Below, one piece after another: positions 1 to 8,305 of a DNA stretch of 64,000 nucleotides. The notes beneath the pieces were generated by a model, which saw only the letters and a program-made list of their open reading frames with translations, made no database searches and was not told the origin of the DNA. Source of the DNA: Eisenbergiella porci (GTDB taxonomy: Bacteria > Bacillota > Clostridia > Lachnospirales > Lachnospiraceae); NCBI RefSeq assembly GCF_009696275.1, contig NZ_VUMI01000017.1, positions 39,233-103,232 of the forward strand, written 5' to 3'. The position numbers and the translations under genes are program-made. Numbering within the stretch: the stretch's first letter is position 1; each line of letters starts with the position of its first letter.

Positions 1-530
1 GTAATGACAACACCCAGAAGCATCAGCGCTGGAGAAGTCACCATTGAGAGCTGCATATTCAAAGTATTTGCATCAAAACCGCTGCTTGCTGCCATTTCCT
101 GATAGCTGTCCCAAGACCACCACAGCGGTACAGCACAGCCTACAAAATTTCCGATTGAGTTGACCATCCAACCAATTCGATTACGAACTGCACTTCGGTA
201 TGTATTCTTGCCAACCATGCATAACTCAGCAACGAGGGCTACAATCAAGAAATAAGGAACCAAGAACATATAACCCATAACACCTTGGATTAGTCCATAA
301 ACAGCAGCCCAAGCAAACAACAACCCATGTTTGTTGATGCGATTTGCCGCAACCAAATAAAATGTTGCTCCAATAAAGGCATCAATACCAGCAGAGCCGT
401 ATAAATATACTGCTGGGAAAGGCAATGTAACCATACCAATCACCATTGCAATTGCGAAATTGATGACCATCATTGCGGCAATCGTCATAATATCTCGAAC
501 GCCAATTTTTTTCTTTACCGTTTGTTCCAT
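1..530 (-). CDS. ECF transporter S component, MptD/Trep_Strep family (3' end beyond window)
   Basis: The minus-strand frame is open from an ATG at 530 to the window edge, about 176 residues. It starts MEQTVKKKIGVRDIM and continues through several hydrophobic helices with short loops. That pattern and order match the S component at 15100-15690 and the Trep_Strep family of putative energy-coupling-factor substrate-binding membrane proteins. A strong ribosome site (AGGAGG) lies just upstream. It is downstream of an AraC-type regulator gene on the same strand, and its promoter carries a long palindrome. The substrate is unknown. The T and A subunits would be expected beyond the left edge, but this cannot be seen. 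Confidence 0.75.
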   Translation of the reverse strand, partial: MEQTVKKKIGVRDIMTIAAMMVINFAIAMVIGMVTLPFPAVYLYGSAGIDAFIGATFYLVAANRINKHGLLFAWAAVYGLIQGVMGYMFLVPYFLIVALVAELCMVGKNTYRSAVRNRIGWMVNSIGNFVGCAVPLWWSWDSYQEMAASSGFDANTLNMQLSMVTSPALMLLGVVI

Positions 531-550
531 CTTTGAAACCTCCTTAAAAT

Positions 551-594
551 AAAATGACAGTGTAGTTAGCAACAACTAACTACACTGTCATTTT
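551..594. promoter_or_regulatory. Operator-like palindrome A, 19-bp perfect arms
   Basis: The arms 551-569 and 576-594 are perfect reverse complements separated by 6 bases. The core is GTTAG-CAACAA-CTAAC (565-580). It lies about 35 bases upstream of the S-component start at 530. The same core occurs at 1635-1650 and 15712-15727, again just upstream of minus-strand starts. An intrinsic terminator of the AraC gene is an alternative because the 3' side is T-rich. However, the shared core argues for protein binding. Confidence 0.6.
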
Positions 595-662
595 ACACCG
601 GTTTGCAGTCTCTAACTACTCCAAAGGGAAAAGTAAATCAAAAAAACAGCCCAAAAGTTAAT

Positions 663-1613
663 TCATTTTTTTACTTTACGGTAATCCTTTGGAAGCATTC
701 CAAACACTTCTTGAAAAGCTTTCGCGAACTTACTAATATTTGAATATCCAAGTCCACCAGCTATTTGGGTGATGGATTGATCTGTTTCCTGTAAATAAAC
801 AGCCGCAAGATTCATTTTGTAATTCTTGATATGCGCATAGGGAGTGTCACCATAAATCTGTTTGAAAATTGCCTGAAATGTGACCTTGCTCATTGGCTCT
901 TTTCGCAAGAGTTCTTCTATTGATAGTTTTTTGTCGAGGTTTTCTATAAGCTGATGTCGGATGCGCTTAATGATTTCAATTTGCTCTTTGGAATAATATG
1001 TTGCTTCATACTGATCTTCAATCCGCAGTTGTTTGATATGATAAAAGAGTTCCAATAATTTAATACGGAAGTAATCTTTTCCTTCCATGCCTTTTGCAGC
1101 GTATAATTCATCAAAGATATGTAACAATCGCTGTGGTGTCCGGCATAAAAACCACTTTTTTTCTATTTCCAATTCTTGTCCAAGATTTAAGACATCAATA
1201 TTATAGTAAGAAAAAATTTGTTTTGTTTTCGCATCAATAGAATCTTTATCAATCACACAACTCAATCCAACACTATATCCAAAAGGAAAAGAATATGCCG
1301 CAGGAACATTAGCAAGAGCATTGATACATAATTCTCCTTCTTTCATGTGAAAAACCTTATTATTCCTTAATTCAAACTCAACGCGTCCCTTTTGGTAATG
1401 ACGAATTTCAATGATATTTTTATTGGGAATCGGTTCATGAAAAATATCTGAACAGTTAAAATCCATAAAAATTAAATTGATACCAGGGAATAATGAGTAA
1501 TCATATAAAGTTCCAGTCCCATTGCATTTATATTTTACTTGAACATAATCATCATATTTATCAGAAATTACAGCACATTCCCCGTACCATTCTGACTTAC
1601 GGTGTTCTACCAT
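663..1613 (-). CDS. AraC family transcriptional regulator (PchR/YbtA-like layout)
   Basis: This is a 316-residue protein with a divergent N-terminal sensing half. Its C-terminal double helix-turn-helix (about residues 225-316) ends in the AraC signature ITQIAGGLGYSNISKFAKAF followed by a YRK-type end. Length and domain order fit PchR/YbtA-type regulators, many of which sense siderophores, but the ligand here is inferred only. It is paralogous to the regulator at 11937-12893: both have a VYPGI/LFPGI-type motif near residue 40 and the same HTH ending. It precedes an ECF S-component gene and has a GTTAG-N6-CTAAT site about 22 bases upstream of its start, so it probably controls this transporter. 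Confidence 0.85.
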   Translation of the reverse strand: MVEHRKSEWYGECAVISDKYDDYVQVKYKCNGTGTLYDYSLFPGINLIFMDFNCSDIFHEPIPNKNIIEIRHYQKGRVEFELRNNKVFHMKEGELCINALANVPAAYSFPFGYSVGLSCVIDKDSIDAKTKQIFSYYNIDVLNLGQELEIEKKWFLCRTPQRLLHIFDELYAAKGMEGKDYFRIKLLELFYHIKQLRIEDQYEATYYSKEQIEIIKRIRHQLIENLDKKLSIEELLRKEPMSKVTFQAIFKQIYGDTPYAHIKNYKMNLAAVYLQETDQSITQIAGGLGYSNISKFAKAFQEVFGMLPKDYRKVKK

Positions 1614-1634
1614 ACCATTCCCTCTTTTTATTAA

Positions 1635-1650
1635 GTTAGCATTGACTAAT
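1635..1650. promoter_or_regulatory. Operator-like palindrome B (GTTAG-N6-CTAAT)
   Basis: GTTAG-CATTGA-CTAAT lies about 22 bases upstream of the AraC start at 1613 and is followed by TATATGTTA. The same TATATGTTA follows palindrome C at 15712-15727. On the minus strand the shared block forms an AT-rich stretch suited to a -10 region, so a repressor bound here would block transcription. The regulator itself is not known. Confidence 0.5.
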
Positions 1651-1706
1651 TATATGTTAATCTGTTTTTTTATGAGTGTCAAGGTAAAAAGTTTCTTAAA
1701 AACATC

Positions 1707-1735
1707 AAAAGGGCTGTGCTTTTCAGCAGCAGCCC
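1707..1735 (-). terminator. Probable intrinsic terminator of the winged-helix gene
   Basis: A GC-rich hairpin (1711-1720 with 1725-1735, one bulged base, TTTC loop) is followed on the minus strand by a run of four T. It sits just after the stop of the winged-helix gene at 1744. Confidence 0.5.
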
Positions 1736-1743
1736 CCTTGATA

Positions 1744-2163
1744 TTAACTCAATTCAATTTTGTACCCTATCCGAAAAACGGTCTTGATGTAGATGGGGTG
1801 TTTTGGGTCAGGCTCCAGCTTTTGCCGTAGGCGCCAGATCGTGTTGTCTACGGTGTTGGTACCTAATTCATAGTCCTCGCCCCAGGCCGCATTGTAGAGC
1901 TGCTCCCGGCTAAATACACGCCCAGGGCAGCGGGCCATACAGTAAAGGATGGAGAACTCTCCGTAGTTCAGGCATATCTCCGCACCGGCCTTTGTAACCC
2001 GACGCTGCTCTGGAAATATCTGAATATCTCCCAGAGTCAGGGCAGAAGGATCAAGGTCAGCAGCATGGAGAACCTGAACATCTTTCCCCTGTAAGGCTCT
2101 CAGGATGGATTGAAAGACACTCCCATCCGGATCGGATGTTCGTATTACGATTATTTGTTCCAT
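1744..2163 (-). CDS. Winged-helix DNA-binding protein, OmpR-type output domain without a receiver (copy 1)
   Basis: This protein has about 139 residues. The C-terminal 95 form a Trans_reg_C winged helix: the segment around EFSILYCMARCPGRVFSREQ, then TVDNTIWRLRQKLEPDP, ending in a VFRIGYKIE-type wing. The N-terminal 40 residues (MEQIIVIRTSDPDG) are far too short for a phosphoacceptor receiver domain, so it cannot be a normal response regulator. The ATG at 2163 follows GGGGGTGAG and is preferred over an in-frame GTG at 2172. A near-identical paralog lies at 7711-8127. The role is unknown, perhaps constitutive regulation of neighbouring transport genes. Confidence 0.8.
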   Translation of the reverse strand: MEQIIVIRTSDPDGSVFQSILRALQGKDVQVLHAADLDPSALTLGDIQIFPEQRRVTKAGAEICLNYGEFSILYCMARCPGRVFSREQLYNAAWGEDYELGTNTVDNTIWRLRQKLEPDPKHPIYIKTVFRIGYKIELS

Positions 2164-2172
2164 GCTGCTCAC

Positions 2173-2424
2173 CCCCTTTCAGTTTTGCCTTCAAGACTGC
2201 TTTTCTGCGGCTTCTTTTAATCGCTGAAAACTTTCATCGCTAATAAGATGCCCCATTCGGCAGGCATCACCCTACGCTGTCGTGGGGTCAACGCCGGCTA
2301 TGAGGAGCGGTAATGAACTCCTAAAATAAGCAGAAGCCGCTTACTTCTATTAAATGTTAAGGTTTTGCTGTAATCACTGCCATCACCTTATTGATAAAAC
2401 CTCTTGACAGTACGCAAGTTTACA
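2173..2424. other. Intergenic stretch with a possible gene remnant
   Basis: No intact gene was found. On the minus strand, about 2190-2270 can be read as a short open tail (RMGHLISDESFQRLKEAAEK then stop) that looks protein-like but has no start. It may be the 3' end of a lost gene upstream of the winged-helix copy. This is speculative. Confidence 0.25.
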
Positions 2425-3792
2425 TTAGTGATTTTCACGAATCGAAACGTTGGGGAAACGGTATTTTTTGATTATAATAATTGCCAGTCCAGCAGAAATC
2501 ACATCAGACAAAGGCTGCAATATATAAAGTCCGGTTTGTTTCCATAATGCGGTCAACAAGAAAAGCAACGGAAAGTAGAAAATCCCCTGTCTCGATATTG
2601 AAATAAGCAAAGCTCGAAAATATTGCCCCACATTCTGCATATACATACTCGATACAGCATAAAACCCAAGAAGTGGGAAAGAAATACACTGCAAACGCAA
2701 TATAAGAGATGCAATCGCTATGACCTCTAAATCGGTGGATAGCAATCCAGCTAATTGCGGTGCAAAGATGGCTAAAAATACTGCTGAAACAATCATCAAC
2801 GCAGTTCCAATTTTGACTGTCATCCAGAATGCCTTTTTAACACGGTCATACTGTTTTGCACCAAAATTTATGGCACAAATCGGTTGAAAGCCTTGTCCAA
2901 AACCAATCATGAGCATATATCCAATCGCTGCAATACGGGCAGAAACAGTTAAAGCTGCAATAACAGTCTCCCCAAACCCTGCTGCCACTTGATTGAGTGC
3001 CACAGATGTAATGCCTGTAATTCCTTCTCTTGCAAAATTCGGCGCGCCTCCAGCAAAAATATGGTATAGCCGTTTTTTCTTAAAACTTACATACAACAAG
3101 CTAACCGGAATATTTCCCTGTGTGTGGGAGTGAATAAAAAAATATACACAACTCAACACTTGTCCGATCAATGTAGCCCATCCGGCGCCAACGATCGACA
3201 TTTGAAATCCAAAAATCAAAATTGGATCTAATATCATGTTTGCTGCCATTCCAATCAGCAAGCCAATCATTGCATCTTTTACATTTCCACACAGTCGAAA
3301 TTGATTATAGACAGTTGTGGAGAAAAGGGAGAATGGAATTGCCAGCAGCATAATTTTCAAGTAGTCGGTAGAATACAAAAGAAGCTGTTCAGAAGCATTT
3401 CCCCCCAGAAAAGCAGCAAATGGTCGTGCAAACGGATAGCCAATCAGCGTCAAAATGATTCCTGCCCCAACAGCCAGAGCAACACCATCTGAAGAAATAA
3501 TCTGCGCTTCGGTATCGTTCTTAGCTCCCAAAGCACGGGACATAACATTCCCACTGCCATAGCCAAACCAGAATCCCAGTGCCTGTATCAGTGACACAAA
3601 AGAAAATGCTACTCCAATGGCAGCTGTCATGCTCTTATTATCCAGCTGTCCAACCCAAAAAGTATCAGCTAAGTTATAAATAACAGTTACCATCATACCA
3701 AGCATTGTTGGAATTGCCATTTTTATAATGAGCGGCAGTAATGGTTCAGAAATCATACGTTGTCTTCTTTGTTCCTTACTTTCTGTTTTCAA
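2425..3792 (-). CDS. MATE family multidrug efflux transporter (MepA-like)
   Basis: This is a 455-residue integral membrane protein with about twelve hydrophobic segments. MATE family features include the N-terminal PLLPLIIKMAIPTMLGMMV, then YNLADTFWVGQL and a GYGSGNVMSRALGA segment. Such proteins export cationic drugs in exchange for Na+ or H+. The start is a TTG at 3792 preceded by GGAGGGCG. It lies 10 bases after the phosphotransferase gene and in the same TetR-led operon. This suggests a resistance cassette combining drug modification and drug export. The substrate cannot be read from the sequence. Confidence 0.9.
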   Translation of the reverse strand: MKTESKEQRRQRMISEPLLPLIIKMAIPTMLGMMVTVIYNLADTFWVGQLDNKSMTAAIGVAFSFVSLIQALGFWFGYGSGNVMSRALGAKNDTEAQIISSDGVALAVGAGIILTLIGYPFARPFAAFLGGNASEQLLLYSTDYLKIMLLAIPFSLFSTTVYNQFRLCGNVKDAMIGLLIGMAANMILDPILIFGFQMSIVGAGWATLIGQVLSCVYFFIHSHTQGNIPVSLLYVSFKKKRLYHIFAGGAPNFAREGITGITSVALNQVAAGFGETVIAALTVSARIAAIGYMLMIGFGQGFQPICAINFGAKQYDRVKKAFWMTVKIGTALMIVSAVFLAIFAPQLAGLLSTDLEVIAIASLILRLQCISFPLLGFYAVSSMYMQNVGQYFRALLISISRQGIFYFPLLFLLTALWKQTGLYILQPLSDVISAGLAIIIIKKYRFPNVSIRENH

Positions 3793-3802
3793 TGCGCCCT
3801 CC

Positions 3803-6301
3803 TTAGTTGACCTTTGCAGCTTCGCCTTTTGTACCGTTTACTCGGATGATATCGCCATCCTGAAATTTACTTGTTGCACAGCCTACTCCCAACACAGCCG
3901 GTATACCATATTCACGAGCGACGATAGCCGCATGGGAAAGGGCGGCGCCCGTATCTGCTACAACTGCACCAGCAAGTGTAAACAAGGGCGTCCATTCTGG
4001 ATCAGTTAATCTGCAAACAAGCACATCTCCTTTTTCCAGCTTATAGAATTCTTCCGGCCCATTTATAATGCAGGCTTTTCCTATAGCCTCACCAACGCTG
4101 CCGCTTACGCCTTTCAACACATCTCCATGATCAGGAAAAACCAACAATTTGGCTCGTTCCCATACTTTTTCTGCTAGAGGACGTTTGCGTTTGCGCCGAT
4201 TGATTTTCTCTTGATCTTCTGCACTAAGATTTCCGCGTCTGCACATTGAAATTACTTCTTTCAGAAATAAATATGCCAAACTATCAAAATAATTCTCATC
4301 ACCCGAACTAAGGAAAGAAGCCCTGGCTAACACTCGTCGCATAATATAAAATGCAGTTTCCCACATATACTGACTTTCTTCTCTCGCAACATGGAAGTAT
4401 CTAAGATTTGCTACATCATGTATAAATTTTGCGTATTTTTTTGCACCGAGCTTCTCACGCAGTTGTTCCATAAGCATTGTGTGCCGCTGTGGAATTTCCT
4501 GCTGTTGCTCCAATGCAAGCAGCGGGCGAACAATATGCAGTATGCGATCTGGATTTTCAAGAAAACTTTTTGCATGGAGGCAGTAACAGTTAAAATCAGA
4601 AGTGTAACCATGCTCTTGTAAAAATGCTTGGAACAGAGGGATCGCTTCTGGAAAATCACTGCATAGGTCAGCATAATTCTCCCCGTCTGCAATAGACTTT
4701 ACAATTTTCGGATATTTTTTTAACTCACTCGCAAGAGTTGTCATATCCCGTGCGGCAACAGATGTGCGATTATTCAGGTTTTGCAGCAAATCAAAGCTGG
4801 TATACTTACAATTGATTTTTTTGACTGCCTTTTCGCATTTGGCCGATGCAAAATAACCGGAAAACAGGGAATAGTAAAAGCGAGAGTAAGAAAGTCTGCG
4901 AACATAGTCGCAAATATTTTCTATTGCAGCGCCACATTCGGAAAGTCCCATTGTTTCTACGGATAATGCTTTGTATTGCTCCAATTCTTTTGTGAAATCC
5001 TGCAATTGCTGTTCCAATATCTGACAGCAATGTTCAAAATCCTTCAGCTCCCGGACTACCTTTGCAAAATTAAAAATATTTTTTGTAATTTTCTTGTCGG
5101 CAGGCGGCAATATTTCAATCCCATCATCGTCCATCAGCGGCTGCATAGACATAACAATGCCTGCCTGGGCAAAAATGACAGACTTTTGATTATTGATGAT
5201 AGCTGTCATATCGCTGTCAAAGGGATAAAAAGCATCCGGAAATTTTTCAAGCAGAAAAGACATATCTTTTTGATAGGATTTTGTTATTTTACACTTTTTT
5301 AAGTATGGTTCGATTTGCGCTTCATCTACATGGTCGGAGCTGTTTGTGTTCAATGTAGTGACAGCTCGGGCCTGCAAAATATAAATGCTCCCCCTGCAAA
5401 TCGCCCATTCAATATCCATAGGGCAGCCATAATGTTGCTCAATACGAATTGCCTGCTCACAAAGGGCATGAATTTCTATATCATTCAGCGCCCGTTTTCT
5501 TTGCCTGTCCTCTGATACAGAAACTTCCTTTGTTCCTTGTTCTGCATAGAGAATTTCTATTGTCTTTTGTCCGATCGTCGATTGCAGAAGTTTACCGTTT
5601 TTGCTGCAGATGTATGTATCAGGCGTAACATGGCCTGATACAACAGCTTCTCCTAATCCGTAAGACGCATTGATTTGAATTTCTTTCGGATTCTGGGAAA
5701 CAGGATTGACCGTAAACAAAACTCCGGCTGTTTCGCTCTCTATCATTTCTTGAATGACTACGGCCAGTGCAATGTTGTTCTGACCATAGCCGCGTGTCTG
5801 GCGGTAAAAAACAGCGCGGTCCCCCCACAGAGAGGCATAACAACATATAATTTGTTTTAACACATCTGAAAGACCAATTACATTCAAATATGTTTCCTGC
5901 TGTCCGGCAAAACTGGACTCTGGCAAATCCTCTGCTGTTGCCGAAGAACGAACAGCAACACGAATGGGGGTACTTCCACATTTTGCAGAAAGGCTGTGAT
6001 AAGCTGCCTGAACTTCACTCACAATTTCGGCGGGAAGTGTACCGGATAAAATTTTCCTGCGAAACAGCGCTGCCGCTGATCGAAGTTTTTCCGGATCATT
6101 TTGTGCCTCATTCATGGTTTGTAAAAATAGTTCATTTAAGCCGTTTTCTTTCAAGAATAGGCGGTAAGCATCCGATGTTACCACAAAACCCGGCGGAACT
6201 GCAATGCCGGCAGATACCATTTCACCTAAATTAGCCCCTTTCCCGCCTACAATCAAAACATCATCCTTATGAATTTTTTCAAATTTTTTCACCAATTCCA
6301 T
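3803..6301 (-). CDS. PEP-synthase-like phosphotransferase, probable rifampicin phosphotransferase (Rph-like)
   Basis: This 832-residue protein has an N-terminal PPDK/PEP-synthase ATP-binding module. Its motifs are GKGANLGEM about 20-28, RSSATAEDLPESSFAGQQ about 118-135, TAGVLFTVNP about 191-200 and DIEWA about 286-290. A long divergent middle domain follows (about 330-750). The C-terminal swivelling phosphohistidine domain contains TGAALSHAAIVAREYG with the likely catalytic His near 790. ATP, variable, then His domain order and the length fit rifampicin phosphotransferase better than PEP synthase, which has a C-terminal PEP barrel missing here. It starts 3 bases after the TetR gene and precedes a MATE pump. 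The rifamycin substrate is inferred. Confidence 0.7.
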   Translation of the reverse strand: MELVKKFEKIHKDDVLIVGGKGANLGEMVSAGIAVPPGFVVTSDAYRLFLKENGLNELFLQTMNEAQNDPEKLRSAAALFRRKILSGTLPAEIVSEVQAAYHSLSAKCGSTPIRVAVRSSATAEDLPESSFAGQQETYLNVIGLSDVLKQIICCYASLWGDRAVFYRQTRGYGQNNIALAVVIQEMIESETAGVLFTVNPVSQNPKEIQINASYGLGEAVVSGHVTPDTYICSKNGKLLQSTIGQKTIEILYAEQGTKEVSVSEDRQRKRALNDIEIHALCEQAIRIEQHYGCPMDIEWAICRGSIYILQARAVTTLNTNSSDHVDEAQIEPYLKKCKITKSYQKDMSFLLEKFPDAFYPFDSDMTAIINNQKSVIFAQAGIVMSMQPLMDDDGIEILPPADKKITKNIFNFAKVVRELKDFEHCCQILEQQLQDFTKELEQYKALSVETMGLSECGAAIENICDYVRRLSYSRFYYSLFSGYFASAKCEKAVKKINCKYTSFDLLQNLNNRTSVAARDMTTLASELKKYPKIVKSIADGENYADLCSDFPEAIPLFQAFLQEHGYTSDFNCYCLHAKSFLENPDRILHIVRPLLALEQQQEIPQRHTMLMEQLREKLGAKKYAKFIHDVANLRYFHVAREESQYMWETAFYIMRRVLARASFLSSGDENYFDSLAYLFLKEVISMCRRGNLSAEDQEKINRRKRKRPLAEKVWERAKLLVFPDHGDVLKGVSGSVGEAIGKACIINGPEEFYKLEKGDVLVCRLTDPEWTPLFTLAGAVVADTGAALSHAAIVAREYGIPAVLGVGCATSKFQDGDIIRVNGTKGEAAKVN

Positions 6302-6304
6302 TCT

Positions 6305-6913
6305 TTATCTCACCTCGTCAATTTTCCGTATATAGCGCTTGCAGTTTTCGCTGATAAATGTTTTCAATAGTACCTGTGCATATTGCTCATCTATCAGATC
6401 CAGGTTTGAATAAAGTATTAAGGTTCCCTTTATGACATTTATAATTCCCTTTATATCAAGAGTAATGGGTAAATCATGTTTTTCCCAATAATCTGATAAA
6501 TGCTGCAGCACAGTATTTACTTGAGCATATAGCTTTTCTCGCTCTGGCAGCTCCTTGTCAATGCAAAAACGGAAAATATCAGCATACATCTGGCTCTTCT
6601 CAGCTTTTTGCTTTAGATCCCATGATGTGCGAAAAATTGCTTCACTGACGAAGAAAACAGGATTTTCTAAAGATAGATCAAACTGCTTTTCAATAAGTTT
6701 CATTTTTTGTTTGTTTCGGTAACAAATTAACTCCATTACAAAATCATCTTTGTCAGAAAAGAAAGTATAAAATCCTCCCTGCGCAATTCCAGCCCGCTTT
6801 GCTAATTCTCGAATGCTAATCTTCCGCACACCCTCATGGAATAACTCTAACCCAGCCTCTAATAGCTGAGTGTGTATCTTTTCGCGTTCTTTTTCGGTAT
6901 ATGCTTTTCCCAT
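6305..6913 (-). CDS. TetR/AcrR family transcriptional regulator
   Basis: This is a 202-residue protein. The N-terminal TetR helix-turn-helix (about residues 10-60) contains ISIRELAKRAGIAQGGFYTFF then SDKDDF. The C-terminal ligand-binding half is helical and not recognisable. It is the first gene of a tight operon with the phosphotransferase (3-base gap) and MATE genes. A well-formed promoter with a TetR-type palindrome lies just upstream, so autoregulation and drug-induced derepression of the operon are likely. Confidence 0.9.
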   Translation of the reverse strand: MGKAYTEKEREKIHTQLLEAGLELFHEGVRKISIRELAKRAGIAQGGFYTFFSDKDDFVMELICYRNKQKMKLIEKQFDLSLENPVFFVSEAIFRTSWDLKQKAEKSQMYADIFRFCIDKELPEREKLYAQVNTVLQHLSDYWEKHDLPITLDIKGIINVIKGTLILYSNLDLIDEQYAQVLLKTFISENCKRYIRKIDEVR

Positions 6914-6928
6914 AATTTATACCTCCAT

Positions 6929-6988
6929 CTATGAACAAATCAAAAAAATGTTCATAGGTATGGTAGCACAAACTCCTCATTGTGTCAA
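6929..6988 (-). promoter_or_regulatory. TetR operon promoter with overlapping operator
   Basis: On the minus strand a -35 TTGACA (6983-6988) is spaced 17 bases from a -10 TACCAT (6960-6965). An inverted repeat, CTATGAACA (6929-6937) and TGTTCATAG (6949-6957) with an 11-base spacer, covers the expected start point and leader. This arrangement lets the TetR protein block its own promoter. Confidence 0.7.
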
Positions 6989-7098
6989 GTAACCAGAAGA
7001 ACGGGAATGGTACATCACAAACCGCATTTAGGCTGTCTATAGCTTTCGTAATAAGCAGTTTAGGCTCATTTTTAGCTTGCTACGAATAATTTATGACT

Positions 7099-7332
7099 GC
7101 TGTGTCTGGATGAATCAAAATTACCGGAACCTGCTTCTTCCGTGCATACCGGACACACTGCATTGTCCCGGATCGCAGATTTCGCTCATCATCATAAACC
7201 GCCACCAGGTAGCTGGCCTGATCCACCATGTAGCAATTTCGCTTGATATAGCTCTCACGGCAATCCTCGTTTCCAATGACTTCTTTCCTGCTGCAATGTT
7301 GCAGGATGAACTCCATCCGGCGCTTACTGCGC
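7099..7332 (-). pseudogene. SLOG-family gene fragment (C-terminal about 78 residues)
   Basis: These 234 bases are nearly identical to 16043-16276, the C-terminal part of the intact SLOG gene at 16021-16563. The N-terminal half, with the nucleotide-binding glycine motif, is missing. At 7332 homology stops abruptly and an IS3-family transposase fragment begins. At 7099 the tail diverges to a new stop. It is a broken copy left by recombination or insertion. Confidence 0.75.
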
Positions 7333-7337
7333 GGGCC

Positions 7338-7680
7338 CCACACTCCGACCAAGGTTGGCAATACCAGCATAAGCAGTATCAGCGTATGCTTCGTGAGAAA
7401 GGTATTCGGTAGAGTATGAGTCGCAAGGGCAACTGCCTTGACAATGCTGTTATAGAAAACTTCTTTGGCTTGCTTAAAAGTGAGGTGCTGTATCTGCAAA
7501 AATTTGAGTCCATAGAACACTTCAAGCGGGAACTGCTAGACTATCTCGACTACTATAACAACCGCCGCATCAAAGCAAAGCTGAAGGGCTTGCCGCCTGC
7601 AATTCACAGACAACAAGCCCTTTCGACTGCTTAAACAATTTTTACTTTCAATTATTGTCTAACTTTTTGGGGTCACTTCA
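7338..7680 (+). mobile_element. IS3-family (IS150-group-like) element remnant, transposase C-terminus and right end
   Basis: The plus-strand frame encodes HSDQGWQYQHKQYQRMLREK, then [20 protein letters not shown] and a [19 protein letters not shown] end. This is the C-terminal part of an IS3-family OrfB integrase. An in-frame TAG at 7410-7412 replaces the expected Gln codon, so it is inactive. The end at 7656-7680 reads TGTCTAACTTTTTGGGGTCA then CTTCA, matching the terminal inverted repeat style of the IS150 group. The 5' part of the element is absent, joined directly to a SLOG gene fragment. Confidence 0.8.
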
Positions 7681-7710
7681 CGACTGGCCACACCCAGCGA
7701 TTTTGATAAT

Positions 7711-8127
7711 CTATTTTTCAATTTTATATCCCACACGGAAAACGGTCTTGATGTAGATGGGGTGTTTTGGGTCAGGCTCCAGCTTGTTTCGTAGACGCCA
7801 GATCGTGTTGTCTACGGTGTTGGTGCCTAATTCATAGTCCTCGCCCCAGGCCGCATTGTAGAGCTGCTCCCGACTGAACACACGACCAGGGCAGCGGGCC
7901 ATACAGTAAAGGATGGAGAACTCTCCGTAGTTCAGACATATCTCCGCACCGGCCTTTGTAACCCGACGCTGCTCTGGAAATATCTGAATATCTCCCAGAG
8001 TTAGGGCAGAAGGATCAAGGTCAGTAGCATGGAGAATCTGAACATCTTTTTCTTGTAAGACCCCCATGATAGACCGAAAAATGCTTCCGTCTGGGTCGGA
8101 AGTACGGATGACGATGATCTGCTCCAT
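7711..8127 (-). CDS. Winged-helix DNA-binding protein, OmpR-type output domain without a receiver (copy 2)
   Basis: This protein of about 138 residues is nearly identical to copy 1 at 1744-2163, differing mainly in the first 40 residues and in the last few. It has the same OmpR-type winged helix (TVDNTIWRLRNKLEPDP and a VFRVGYKIE wing) and lacks a receiver domain. It lies downstream of the exporter operon on the same strand and beside the IS3 remnant. The two copies bracket the TetR/phosphotransferase/MATE segment, which suggests that segment was inserted or duplicated by homologous recombination. The ATG at 8127 is chosen over the upstream GTG. Confidence 0.8.
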   Translation of the reverse strand: MEQIIVIRTSDPDGSIFRSIMGVLQEKDVQILHATDLDPSALTLGDIQIFPEQRRVTKAGAEICLNYGEFSILYCMARCPGRVFSREQLYNAAWGEDYELGTNTVDNTIWRLRNKLEPDPKHPIYIKTVFRVGYKIEK

Positions 8128-8305
8128 GCCGCGCACCCCCTTTTAAGCACATTTTCAAGATTATCTTTCTGTTACCCCACAGCATACATCAATTAGATGG
8201 AGATAGCGATTCTCGTCCAGTGTAAGAAAGCTATCCGCCCCGATTACACATTTGGAGTGGAAACCTCAATGAATCGGGCTATATCCTTTATGTATCACCC
8301 TCAAG

